A stretch of DNA of 59,900 nucleotides from Agrococcus pavilionensis RW1 (GTDB lineage Bacteria > Actinomycetota > Actinomycetes > Actinomycetales > Microbacteriaceae). Under the pieces are notes generated by a model, which was given only the letters and a program-made list of their open reading frames with translations, made no database searches and was not told where the DNA came from. The translations under genes were made by a program, and so were the position numbers. Location: positions 1-59,900 of the forward strand of contig NZ_ASHR01000007.1 of assembly GCF_000400485.1 (NCBI RefSeq). Direction: 5' to 3'. Of the stretch, positions 33,584-43,547 are shown piece by piece (within the stretch, counting starts at the first letter, position 1; every line of letters starts with the position of its first letter).

Positions 33584-34336
33584 CTACTGCGCGGTGTAGC
33601 CGCCGTCGACGAGGTGCTGCGAGCCGGTGATGTAGCTCGCCTTGTCCGAGAGCAGGAAGAGCACGAGCTCGGCGACCTCCTCGGCCTGCCCGAGGCGGCC
33701 GATGGGGTGCTTGCTCACGAGGCCGTCGTAGAGGTCCTTCGGCAGGCCGCTCAGCAGCGGGGTGTCGATGTAGCCCGGGTGCACCGAGTTGATGCGCACG
33801 CCCTTTTCGGCGTAGCTCAGCGCGGCCGCCTTCGTCATGCCCGCGACGCCGTGCTTCGCGGCGACGTAGGGGAGCGCGTTCGCGTCGCCCGTGACGCCGA
33901 GGATCGACGACGTGTTGACGACCGCGCCGCCGCCCGCCGCGACGATCTGCGGCAGCTGGAAGTGCAGGCCGTAGAAGACGGAGTGGAGGTTGACGTCCAT
34001 GAGCTGCCGGTAGCCCTCGATGTCGATGTCCTCCGCGAGGCCCTGCGGGCCGCCGATGCCAGCGTTGTTGAAGGCGAGGTGGAGCGCGCCGTACTCCTCG
34101 ACCGCCTTGTCGACGGCGGCCTTGACGTCGTCGGGGTTGCCGACGTCGCCGGCGATGGCGACGGCGGTGCCGCCGGCGGCGGTGATCTCGTCGACGACCG
34201 ACTGGGCGACCTCGAGCTTCAGGTCGTTCACGACGACGTTGGCGCCCTCGGCCGCGAGCCCGACGGCGACGGCCTTGCCGATGCCGGAGCCGCCGCCCGT
34301 CACGACGGCGCTCTTGCCTGCGAACTGTCCACTCAT
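33584..34336 (-). CDS. Short-chain dehydrogenase/reductase
   Basis: A 250-residue classical SDR. The cofactor motif is AVVTGGGSGIGKAVAVGLA near residues 9-27, with NNAGIGG and catalytic Ser (NTSSILG), Tyr and Lys (YVAAKHG near residue 156). PGYIDTPLLSGLP and TGSQHLVDGGYTAQ complete the pattern. The aspartate in VVNDLKLE after the second strand suggests NAD(H) preference. Substrate unknown. ATG at 34336 has AAGGAG upstream. Confidence 0.9.
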   Translation of the reverse strand: MSGQFAGKSAVVTGGGSGIGKAVAVGLAAEGANVVVNDLKLEVAQSVVDEITAAGGTAVAIAGDVGNPDDVKAAVDKAVEEYGALHLAFNNAGIGGPQGLAEDIDIEGYRQLMDVNLHSVFYGLHFQLPQIVAAGGGAVVNTSSILGVTGDANALPYVAAKHGVAGMTKAAALSYAEKGVRINSVHPGYIDTPLLSGLPKDLYDGLVSKHPIGRLGQAEEVAELVLFLLSDKASYITGSQHLVDGGYTAQ

Positions 34337-34448
34337 GCTGATCACTCCTTCGCGCCCCTCGCGGGGCATCGTCCGAGGCCGGCCGGGACGACCGGTCACT
34401 GAGGCCAACAGGTGGGCGGCACGATCTATTCGGCCCGGCCGGCTCGGC

Positions 34449-35255
34449 TCAGGCCGACGCGCGCTCCGGCGCCATCGTGGCGGCGAGCTCGCCGAGCCGC
34501 GCGGCGCGCGCGCGGCGCGCCTCGGCCGTCTCGATCGCGCCGGCCCGCTCGAGGGTGTCGATCGCCGCGAGCAGATCGCTCGCGATCTCCTCGCGGCGCG
34601 CCGCGGGCAGCGCCTCGACGGCTTCGGCGAGGCGGGCGACGGAGCGATCGCTGCGCAGCGTCGGCGCGGAGCGGGCGCCGCGGCGAGCGAGCAGCACGAG
34701 CGCGACGCTCAGCACCGCGTCGGCGACCATGGGGATGACCCACGCGCCCGTGACGGGGATGCCCGACCCGACGAGCGAGTCGTCGACCTCGGCGCCGGAG
34801 GAGAGCCACGCGACGGCGCCGATCGCGCCGAGCACCGCGGGCACGCCGCGCACGCCCCAGACGCCCGCGCCGCCGCGGTCGTCGCCGCGCGAGCGCAGCT
34901 CGTCGACGAGGGCGGGGATGCCGAGCAGCGTCGAGACGGTCGCGATGATGCCGAAGCTGCCGACCGCGAGCCCGCCGCCCTCGCCGAGGAAGATCCACGC
35001 GAAGACGGGCAGTCCCCAGACGAACGTGAGGGCGAGCCCGCCGATGATGAGCGCGACCTTCGGGATGCTGAGGGCGCGCTGCCAGGCGGGCGCGCCGCGG
35101 CGCTCGCCCCGCAGCATGAGCGCGAGGTGGCGCGGCGCCGTCATCGCGAGCGCGTCGCGCACGCGGTCCTCGCCGCGGAACGCTGCCGCCTCCATCCGCC
35201 ACCAGTCGTCGGCCGCGAAGCTCGAGCGGTGGGCGGCGTAGCCGGCGGCGCTCAC
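34449..35255 (-). CDS. Predicted membrane protein, last gene of a WXG/LXG cassette
   Basis: A 268-residue protein. The N-terminal 70 residues are soluble (FAADDWWRMEAAAFRGEDRVRDALAM). Four hydrophobic segments follow, including VALIIGGLALTFVWGLPVFAWIFL, AVGSFGIIATVSTLLGIPALV and WVIPMVADAVLSVALVLLA. The C-terminal 70 residues are helical and charged. No known domain. GTG at 35255 overlaps the upstream stop by three bases. Its place at the end of a run containing WXG100-like and LXG-like genes suggests a membrane partner or immunity role; that is inference. Confidence 0.75.
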   Translation of the reverse strand: MSAAGYAAHRSSFAADDWWRMEAAAFRGEDRVRDALAMTAPRHLALMLRGERRGAPAWQRALSIPKVALIIGGLALTFVWGLPVFAWIFLGEGGGLAVGSFGIIATVSTLLGIPALVDELRSRGDDRGGAGVWGVRGVPAVLGAIGAVAWLSSGAEVDDSLVGSGIPVTGAWVIPMVADAVLSVALVLLARRGARSAPTLRSDRSVARLAEAVEALPAARREEIASDLLAAIDTLERAGAIETAEARRARAARLGELAATMAPERASA

Positions 35256-35863
35256 GCGTTCCAGCTCTCGACGGGCGGCACGACCTCGACGAGCCGCGAG
35301 GGCTGCTCGAGCCACGGCACGCCGTCGAGGTCGAGCCCGATGGGGCGAGCGCTGCCGACGACGGCCTCGGCGTAGGGCCGGAACGCCTCGATGCCCTGGG
35401 GAGGGAGCGGGCCGAGCGAGGCGATCACCGAGCCGCCCTCGCGCACCGCGAGCCACTGCACGAGCGAGTACGGCTCGCCCGCGCGCTCGGCGAGCACCTG
35501 CATGCGCAGCGCCTCGCCGAGGCCCGAGAGCTCGACGACGTCGTGGCGTGGCGGCAGCGTGGCGGGCGGCTCGAGGATCGTGCGCTGCGCGTCGTCGGGC
35601 AGCGCTCCCTCGATCACGTCGAAGCGCAGCACCGCGAGCGCGCTCACGAGCGGCGAGCGCACCGCGAGCGTGTAGGTCGCGGTCGGGGCGACGCCGCCGC
35701 GCACGGCGTCGAGCCAGCGCACGACGCCCTCGCGATCCTCGAGCAGCCCCGGATCGTGGGCGCCGAGGCGCTCGAGCTCGGCCTGCGCCCAGCCGGGGGC
35801 CGGCTCCTCGCGCGGCACCTCGACGGTGAGCGTCGGGTCGAAGTCGACTTCGATGCCGTGCAT
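35252..35863 (-). CDS. Hypothetical protein of the WXG/LXG cassette
   Basis: A 203-residue soluble protein beginning MHGIEVDFDPTLTVEVPRE. The middle has TYTLAVRSPLVSALAVLRFDVIEG and LRMQVLAERAGEPYSLVQWLAV; it ends LVEVVPPVESWNA. No domain recognised, though the alternating beta pattern and closing segment resemble its upstream neighbour in layout. The ATG overlaps that neighbour's stop by one base (TGATG). It could be an adaptor or immunity protein for the cassette. Confidence 0.7.
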   Translation of the reverse strand: MHGIEVDFDPTLTVEVPREEPAPGWAQAELERLGAHDPGLLEDREGVVRWLDAVRGGVAPTATYTLAVRSPLVSALAVLRFDVIEGALPDDAQRTILEPPATLPPRHDVVELSGLGEALRMQVLAERAGEPYSLVQWLAVREGGSVIASLGPLPPQGIEAFRPYAEAVVGSARPIGLDLDGVPWLEQPSRLVEVVPPVESWNA

Positions 35864-36471
35864 CAGGGCTCCCAGGCGAAGGTCGCGACGTGCGCGTCGA
35901 TGAGCGCGATCCACTGCTCGAGCACGTCGTCGTCGGCGGGCAGGTCGGTCGGATGCGTGATGACGGCGGTGAGCTGCAGGGCACGGCGCCGCCCGGTGCC
36001 GGGCACGGCCATCACGTAGATGATCGACGTCGTCGCGCTCGACTCGCCGTCGAGCTCGACGTCGCGGCGCTCGAGCCAGCGGATGATGACGCCCCTGTCG
36101 TCGAGCGGCTTCGCGCCCTTGCGCCGGATGGCGTCGACGACGACCTCGCGCACGGGCGCGTCGGGCGTGCTGACGCGCTCGACGGCGGTGATCGTCGCGG
36201 GCAGGAAGAGCGACTGGGGCGTGTCCTCCCCGGGCATCATCACGAGGATCGCGCGCTGCTCGCGCAGCTGGCCGAAGGCGGTCGCGGCGTGCCGGCGCAG
36301 CTGCACGAGCAGATCCGGCCGGCCGGCGGTCGCGAGGCGCTTCGCCGCGGCGCCGAGCAGCTCCTCCTGCGACTGCTCGTCGGGCCGGTACGAGACCCAC
36401 CCCTGCGGCAGCAGCATGCGGAACGCGGGCACCGCCCCGTCGCCGCGCAGCAGCGTGCGCAGATCACTCAT
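35863..36471 (-). CDS. Hypothetical protein, possible PsbP/DcrB-like fold, of the WXG/LXG cassette
   Basis: A 202-residue soluble protein with FRMLLPQGWVSYRPDEQS near the start, LVMMPGEDTPQSLFLPATITAVERVS in the middle and a terminal IALIDAHVATFAWEP. The P-x-G-W start and a final F-x-W-like strand recall the Mog1/PsbP-like fold of LpqN-type proteins found beside type VII secretion genes; this is a weak structural guess. It begins 30 bases after the large LXG-like gene. Confidence 0.65.
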   Translation of the reverse strand: MSDLRTLLRGDGAVPAFRMLLPQGWVSYRPDEQSQEELLGAAAKRLATAGRPDLLVQLRRHAATAFGQLREQRAILVMMPGEDTPQSLFLPATITAVERVSTPDAPVREVVVDAIRRKGAKPLDDRGVIIRWLERRDVELDGESSATTSIIYVMAVPGTGRRRALQLTAVITHPTDLPADDDVLEQWIALIDAHVATFAWEP

Positions 36472-36501
36472 CCGGCCACCTCCGCGGCCAGGCTATCGGG
36501 G

Positions 36502-37746
36502 TCAATACGTCGGCCAGCGCAGCTGCTCGTACGTGCCGGGGATGCCGGTGAAGAGGCCGACGGTGTCGCGCACGACGCCCGGGAGGACACCGAAGTAGTT
36601 GCCCATCGTGTCGCCGATGTGCGCCAGGGTCCACGGCAGGTGGTCGATGCTGCCGAGCGCCTCCCACGTGTCGTCGCCGTGCGTCGACAGGAACTCCCCG
36701 ACGATCTCGAAGCTCTCACCGGCCAGGTACCCGGCCTCGGGCGCGAGGCCACGCATGTTGGCGACCCAGGCCTTCGGGTTCAACCCGGAACCGGTCGCCG
36801 ACAGGCTCCAGCGCGCCGCATCGTCGCCGAACGACATGCCGCCCGACATGCCCACCCAGCTCTTCATGCCGGTCTTGAAGCCGCCGGAGGCGAAGTCGCC
36901 GAGCGAGCCGATCGGCAGCACGCCGACGATCGCGAAGCCGAGGTCCCAGCCGCTCGCGTCGCCGCGCGCGAACTGGTAGATCGTCAGGCCGAGCGCGACG
37001 ACGCCGACGATGAGAGCCAGGAGCCCGACGATCGGGCCGCCGACGATGAGCGCGAGGGCGGCGAGCACGAGCCCGGCGACCGAGAGCACGGTCTGCACGA
37101 ACTCGACGAGGCCGTCGAGGTTGTCGAGCCAGCTGTCCTCGAGGCCCTTGCCGTTCGCGGTCTCGATGCCGTTGCACGCGGCCTCGAACTCCTCCCACCA
37201 CGCGTCGTACGCGGTGTCGTAGTCCTTCGCCTCCGCCTTCCAGTTCCGGTAGGCGAGGTCCTTCGCCTCCCGCGCCGTCTCGACGGCGGTGGTCTTGGCC
37301 GACTCCGCCTGCGAGCGAGCGGTCGGATCGTCGGCGTCCTCGCCCGTCGGGTAGGCGACCGGCGCCGCGAGCGCGTCCTGGTAGGCCTCGAGCTTCGTCT
37401 CGTAGATGGTCCAGAGGCGCTCGCACTCGGGCACGACGCCTCGCATCTTCGACTGCGCCGTCGAGAGCGCGGAGCCGTAGTCGCGGACGTACGGGCCGAC
37501 GCGCATGTAGTGGCTGCCGGCGCGGTCGAGCTCCTGGTAGACCTCCTTCGAGGCCTCCGTGAGCTTGTCGACCCACAGGCCCTCCTGCTCGGCGCCGTTG
37601 TCGACGAGCTGCTCCATCGTCGAGGCGGCGAGGGTCATCTTGACGCCGAGGCTCGCGATGTCGCTGCCGCGCTCGTAGATGTCCATCGCGTCGCCCTCGA
37701 GCACGTGGATGTCACGGTGCTTCGGGGACTGCTCCATCGCCGCCAC
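36502..37746 (-). CDS. LXG/WXG-like putative type VII secretion substrate with pretoxin-like region
   Basis: A 414-residue protein. Residues about 20-210 are long alpha-helices like WXG/LXG substrates (ASLGVKMTLAASTMEQLVDN, TAVETAREAKDLAYRNWKAEAKDYDTAYDAWWEEF). A hydrophobic pair (AGLVLAALALIVGGPIVGLLALIVGVVALGLTIY) follows, then DLGFAIVGVLPIGSLGDFASGG, which recalls pretoxin linkers. The last 100 residues match no toxin domain I know. GTG at 37746 comes straight after the WXG100-like stop, with AAGGAG upstream. Confidence 0.7.
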   Translation of the reverse strand: MAAMEQSPKHRDIHVLEGDAMDIYERGSDIASLGVKMTLAASTMEQLVDNGAEQEGLWVDKLTEASKEVYQELDRAGSHYMRVGPYVRDYGSALSTAQSKMRGVVPECERLWTIYETKLEAYQDALAAPVAYPTGEDADDPTARSQAESAKTTAVETAREAKDLAYRNWKAEAKDYDTAYDAWWEEFEAACNGIETANGKGLEDSWLDNLDGLVEFVQTVLSVAGLVLAALALIVGGPIVGLLALIVGVVALGLTIYQFARGDASGWDLGFAIVGVLPIGSLGDFASGGFKTGMKSWVGMSGGMSFGDDAARWSLSATGSGLNPKAWVANMRGLAPEAGYLAGESFEIVGEFLSTHGDDTWEALGSIDHLPWTLAHIGDTMGNYFGVLPGVVRDTVGLFTGIPGTYEQLRWPTY

Positions 37747-38046
37747 TCACTGCTCCTTGCTCTGCATGCCGTCGGCGAGCTCCTTGTCGCCGGTCTGCCA
37801 TCCCTCGCGCAGCTTCGTCGCGCTCTCGAGCACGGCGTCGAGCCCTTCGCGCAGCTGCTTGCGGCGGTCGTCCCACTGGCTCTCGAAGTCGTGCACGCGC
37901 GACTGCAGCTCGCCGTGCCCGTCGGGGCGGCCGACGGCCTGGACGAGATCGGCGCGGCGGGAGGAGGCCTGCTCGAACTCCTCGATGATCTCGGCGACGC
38001 GCGTCTCGAGGCGCTCGAGCATCGCGTAGTTGACCTTGACGTCCAT
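37747..38046 (-). CDS. WXG100-like small helical protein
   Basis: A 99-residue, almost entirely helical protein: MLERLETRVAEIIEEFEQASSRRADL, a short turn (GRPDGHGELQ), then HDFESQWDDRRKQLREGLDAVL and a charged tail. Length and helix-turn-helix layout fit Esx/WXG100 proteins, although the turn holds no W-x-G; the Trp lies in ESQWDD. First gene of a five-gene minus-strand run, so it may be a chaperone or partner of the large LXG-like protein that follows with no gap. Confidence 0.7.
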   Translation of the reverse strand: MDVKVNYAMLERLETRVAEIIEEFEQASSRRADLVQAVGRPDGHGELQSRVHDFESQWDDRRKQLREGLDAVLESATKLREGWQTGDKELADGMQSKEQ

Positions 38047-38110
38047 GGGGCTTCCGGGTCGGGGAACGGGGACGCCTCTGACGATAATCACTCAATTCTG
38101 AGCCCGCGAT

Positions 38111-38136
38111 GGGGACTACTCCCCGCCCCGCGGGGA
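38111..38136. terminator. Possible terminator after the Atg22-like transporter gene
   Basis: GGGGA-CTAC-TCCCC and TCCCCG-x5-CGGGGA give two alternative hairpins just beyond the transporter stop (minus strand), before the WXG cassette promoter region. Confidence 0.45.
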
Positions 38137-38143
38137 CGGCGCG

Positions 38144-39586
38144 TCAGTCGCGGTCGTCGATGGTCGTGGGCTTCGGGTGCACGGGCAGCACGAGCAGCAG
38201 GCCGGCGAGCAGCACGAGGATGATCCCGAGGATGCCGAAGCGGGTGTCGCCCGTCATCGAGACGAAGACGCCGAAGAGGGTCGCGGTGAGGAACGAGACC
38301 GAGCGCCCGGTCGTCGCGTAGAGGCCGAACATCTCGCCCTCGCGCCCCTCGGGCGTGATGCGCGCCATGAAGCTGCGCGATGCCGACTGCACCGGGCCGA
38401 CGAAGGTCGCGAGCGCGAGCCCGCAGAGCCAGAACATGCCCTTGCCGTCGACGAAGATGACCGCCGAGCCCGAGACGACGAGCACCGCGAGCGAGACGAT
38501 GATGACGAGCTTGGGCCCGAAGCGGTCGTCGGCCCAGCCGCCGACGAACGTGCCGATGCCCGCCGTGACGTTCGCGGCGATCGCGAAGAGGATGACCTCC
38601 GTCGAGCTGAAGCCGAACACCTGCGCGGCGATGATCGCGCCGAAGGTGAACACCCCCGAGAGCCCGTCGCGGAAGACGGCGGAGGCGAGCAGGAACAGCA
38701 GCGTCTTGGGCGCGCGGCGGCCGATGCGCCCGATCGTGCGGAAGAGGATGCGGTACGACGCGAGGATCCCGACGCGCTTGGGCGCGGCGCCGGTCGGCGG
38801 CACCTCCGGCACGCGCACGAGCAGCGGGATCGCGAACGCGAGGAACCACCCGGCGCTCGCGAGCACCGCGAGCCGCACGTCGAGGCCGGCGCCCTCGCGA
38901 CCCGCGGGCACGCTCAGGACGCCGTTGCCCTCGCCGCCCATGTCGAAGATGAACAGCACGAGCAGCAGGCCGAGCAGCACGATGCCGCCGACGTAGCCCA
39001 TGCCCCAGCCGAAGCCCGAGGTGCGCCCGAGCGCCTGCTTCGTCGAGACCTGGTGGAGCATCGCGTTGTAGTTGACGCTCGCGAACTCGAAGAAGAGGTT
39101 GCCGGCCGCGAGCAGCGCGGCGCCGAGCCAGATGCCGCCCGGCACCGGGGTGACGAAGAACATCCCGATCATCGCGACGATCGTGAGGCCCGTGTTGACC
39201 GCGACCCACAGCTTGCGTCGGCCACCGCCGTCGGAGCGCTGCCCGACGATCGGCGCGAGCAGCGCGACGAGCACGCCGGCGATCGCGACGGCCCACGCGA
39301 CGATCGAAGCGTTGTCGGCGAGCGCGCGCGTGAGCGGCGCGCCCCCGGCCTCGGCGACGTCGGCGTCGACGAAGAGGCTCGAGGCCAGGTAGGTGCTGAA
39401 GATGAACGTCGTGACGACCGCGTTGAACGACGCGGAGCCCCAGTCCCACAGCGCCCAGGCGCGGGCCCGGCGGCCGAGCTCGCGGCGCGAGACGGGCGCG
39501 ACGCCCGCTTGCGACGGCTGCACGAGGTCGTCGGGCGACGGCTTGGGGGTGACGGATGCCTCTGCGGGCTCCTGCGACACGCTCAT
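38144..39586 (-). CDS. MFS transporter, UMF1/Atg22-like family
   Basis: A 480-residue protein with about twelve membrane segments. The N-terminal RARAWALWDWGSASFNAVVTTFIFSTYLAS is the signature of the Atg22/UMF1 family (aromatic WALWDW). The cytosolic loop GQRSDGGGRRKLW and the later ADDRFGPKLV match MFS loop patterns. Substrate unknown; yeast Atg22 exports vacuolar amino acids. The N-terminal 35 residues are a soluble tail. Upstream (39645-39764) lies a pair of 56-bp repeats. Confidence 0.85.
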   Translation of the reverse strand: MSVSQEPAEASVTPKPSPDDLVQPSQAGVAPVSRRELGRRARAWALWDWGSASFNAVVTTFIFSTYLASSLFVDADVAEAGGAPLTRALADNASIVAWAVAIAGVLVALLAPIVGQRSDGGGRRKLWVAVNTGLTIVAMIGMFFVTPVPGGIWLGAALLAAGNLFFEFASVNYNAMLHQVSTKQALGRTSGFGWGMGYVGGIVLLGLLLVLFIFDMGGEGNGVLSVPAGREGAGLDVRLAVLASAGWFLAFAIPLLVRVPEVPPTGAAPKRVGILASYRILFRTIGRIGRRAPKTLLFLLASAVFRDGLSGVFTFGAIIAAQVFGFSSTEVILFAIAANVTAGIGTFVGGWADDRFGPKLVIIVSLAVLVVSGSAVIFVDGKGMFWLCGLALATFVGPVQSASRSFMARITPEGREGEMFGLYATTGRSVSFLTATLFGVFVSMTGDTRFGILGIILVLLAGLLLVLPVHPKPTTIDDRD

Positions 39587-39644
39587 GGGCCCGAGCGTAG
39601 GCGAGCCGGGCGAACGGGAGGTGTCGCGCCACGGTCACCGGGGC

Positions 39645-39764
39645 GGGTGGTACCGATCCGTCGCCTGGAGCCGGGCTCGAGCGGCCATCCGGTACCACCC
39701 TGTCGCGAGGGTGGTACCGATCCGTCGCCTGGAGTCGGGCTCGGGCGGCCGATCGGTACCACCC
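39645..39764. repeat. Tandem pair of 56-bp elements with 11-bp terminal inverted repeats
   Basis: Unit 1 is 39645-39700 and unit 2 is 39709-39764. Each is 56 bases long, starts GGGTGGTACCG and ends CGGTACCACCC. The two interiors differ at only about five positions, and eight bases separate the units. They occupy the 182-base gap between the transporter start and the DUF559 stop. No coding capacity. Confidence 0.9.
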
Positions 39765-39768
39765 GACG

Positions 39769-40704
39769 TCATGCGGCGCCGAGGCGGCGCGCGCGAGCGG
39801 CGCGCACCCGGGCGACGAGCGGTCGTCCGCCGTCGCGCAGGTCGGCCTTCGTCACGCGGATCACGATCCAGCCGAGCGCCTCGAGCTCCTCCTGACGCCG
39901 GATGTCCTTCGCCCACTGCTCCGCGTCGGTGCGGTGGTGCTCGCCCTCGTACTCGATCGCGATCCGCAGCTCGGGGTAGGCGAGGTCGAGCTCGGCGACG
40001 AGCCGGCCCTCGTGCCAGACCCGGTGCTGCACGACAGGCTCCGGCAGCCCCGCCGCGACGATCACGAGGCGCGAGCGCGACTCGCGCGGCGAGTCGACGC
40101 CGACCCTCGCAGCCGCGATCGCGGCGAGCAGCGCGGCGGCGCCGGGGCCGCGCCGGTACTGCTCGACCGCCGCCGAGAGCTCCCCGAGCGTCGCGTACGG
40201 CCGCTCGAAGCGCAGGTCGCGGTAGCGCTCCGAGGGCGTGACGAGCGCGTCAGCGAGCTGCACGAGCTGCTCGTGCTCGGCGCTGCGCCCCATCGTCACG
40301 AAGGCGCCGATCGGCCCGAGCGTCGGCAGCCCGTCGATCTCGCCGACGCCGAGCCTCGACGTGGCGAAGCGGAGCGACCGCACCCCCGTCGCTCGAGTGC
40401 GCGGCATGCCGTCCGGCACGCCGATGACGAGCGGCTCGTCGGCGCGCCATGTCGACTCGACCGGCAGTCCCCACAGGCGGGCCGCCGTGAGACCCGCGAA
40501 GGCGTGCCCGTCCCGCATCCGCGGCGCGAAGGCGCGGGCCATCTCGAGCACCGAGTCGGGTGCGGATCCGGCTCGCACGCCGTGGAACGGACGGGCGAGA
40601 TCGCTCGCGCGGAGCCGGCGGCGCGAGACGCCGAGCCGGAGCGCCTCGGCGGTCGAGAAGGCGCCGCTCGCGAGCGGTTCGGGGAGCGGTGCGGGTCGCG
40701 GCAT
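39769..40704 (-). CDS. DUF559-domain protein with AbiEi-like N-terminus
   Basis: A 311-residue protein. The N-terminal part (FSTAEALRLGVSRRRLRASDLARPFHGVRAG) resembles the winged-helix antitoxin domain of AbiEi-type proteins. The C-terminal 110 residues are a DUF559/Vsr-like endonuclease fold: VVQHRVWHEGRLVAELDLAYPELRIAIEYEGEHHR and WIVIRVTKADL, with the acidic residues in place. Such solitary genes are common in Microbacteriaceae; function unknown. No partner toxin gene is adjacent. ATG at 40704 is the first with the conserved protein. Confidence 0.8.
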   Translation of the reverse strand: MPRPAPLPEPLASGAFSTAEALRLGVSRRRLRASDLARPFHGVRAGSAPDSVLEMARAFAPRMRDGHAFAGLTAARLWGLPVESTWRADEPLVIGVPDGMPRTRATGVRSLRFATSRLGVGEIDGLPTLGPIGAFVTMGRSAEHEQLVQLADALVTPSERYRDLRFERPYATLGELSAAVEQYRRGPGAAALLAAIAAARVGVDSPRESRSRLVIVAAGLPEPVVQHRVWHEGRLVAELDLAYPELRIAIEYEGEHHRTDAEQWAKDIRRQEELEALGWIVIRVTKADLRDGGRPLVARVRAARARRLGAA

Positions 40705-40769
40705 GCGCGCATGGTGCGCGATCCCGCGCGCCGACGGCGACGCATCCGCCGACCGCTGTGGAGAGCGCG

Positions 40770-41455
40770 TCAGGCCGCGAGCGAGATGAGCAGCGACGCG
40801 AAGACCGCGATGATCACGGTGCTGTAGGCGAAGCCGACGATCGACTGCACCATGGCGAGGCGCCGCGCCGGCCGGTTGGTGAGCGCGACGTCGGCCGACG
40901 AGAACGTCGCCGAGAGCTGCACCGAGAGGTAGACGAAGTCGCCGAAGTCGCGCTCGTCCTCGCCGGGGAACTCGAGCCCGTCGCGCTCGGCCCAGCCGCG
41001 CATGTGCTCGACCGCGAAGACCGCGACGAGCAGCACCCAGGTGCCGGCGACGCCGAGCACGCACGAGGCGATGAGCCAGAGGTCGACCGAGTCGCCGCTC
41101 GTCGCGAGCAGCACGACCGAGATGACGCCCACGACGACGATGAGCACCGCCCACGAGGTCGGGCCGCCGCCGTAGAGCACGCGCACGAGCGCGCTCAGCT
41201 CCTCCGAGCGGCGCAGCCGCGCGCGCAGCCGGTCGCCCGAGAGCGGAAGGCGAGGTGCGAGAGCAACAGGAACGCCGGGCCGTAGGCGCCGAACGCGATC
41301 GTGAGCACGCTTGCGAGCGACGAGCGCAGCGAGAGGTCGACGCCGCCGAGCGCGCTCATGCCGAGCACCGCGAGCGCGGCGAAGGAGCCCGCGATGAGCG
41401 AGGCCAGGGTGTGCCGGGTGCTCTCGCGGTGGAGCCGCCGATTGCCTCTCGCCAC
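40770..41455 (-). pseudogene. DUF1345 membrane protein gene with a one-base frameshift
   Basis: From GTG at 41455 the frame gives [13 protein letters not shown] and the first DUF1345 membrane segments ([39 protein letters not shown]). Near 41245-41250 the match leaves this frame. It resumes one frame over as [21 protein letters not shown], and continues through [39 protein letters not shown] and [15 protein letters not shown] to 40770. One missing base explains it. Total span (686 bases) is one short of a multiple of three. Either a recent inactivation or a sequencing error. Confidence 0.75.
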
Positions 41456-41533
41456 GGGCGTCAACGCTACCGGCGAGACTCTCGGCCGATGCACAGCCGC
41501 GAAAGTTGACACGCTTCGACTCAAGGTGAGAAA

Positions 41534-41554
41534 CTTGAGCCATCGCGACTCAAG
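41534..41554. promoter_or_regulatory. HAIR box (HspR operator) upstream of dnaK
   Basis: CTTGAGC-N7-ACTCAAG differs by one base from the HAIR consensus CTTGAGT-N7-ACTCAAG. A further ACTCAAG half-site lies at 41519-41525, and TTGACA at 41506-41511 could be the -35 of the dnaK promoter. HspR is encoded at the end of the operon, giving the usual feedback loop. Confidence 0.92.
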
Positions 41555-41652
41555 TCAGCAGCGCCCGCCGGGCGCGGTCGCAGCCGGGGTTCCGGGAGAC
41601 GGACCCACCGCCACGCACGTCGGCGGGCCCGTCTGCCGGAATCAGGCAATGA

Positions 41653-43545
<1,893 letters not shown>

Positions 43546-43547
43546 CC

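Noticed and set aside
37747-38046. Calling the small helical protein a canonical EsxA/B
   Set aside because: It has the size and helices but no W-x-G in the turn, so only WXG100-like is claimed.
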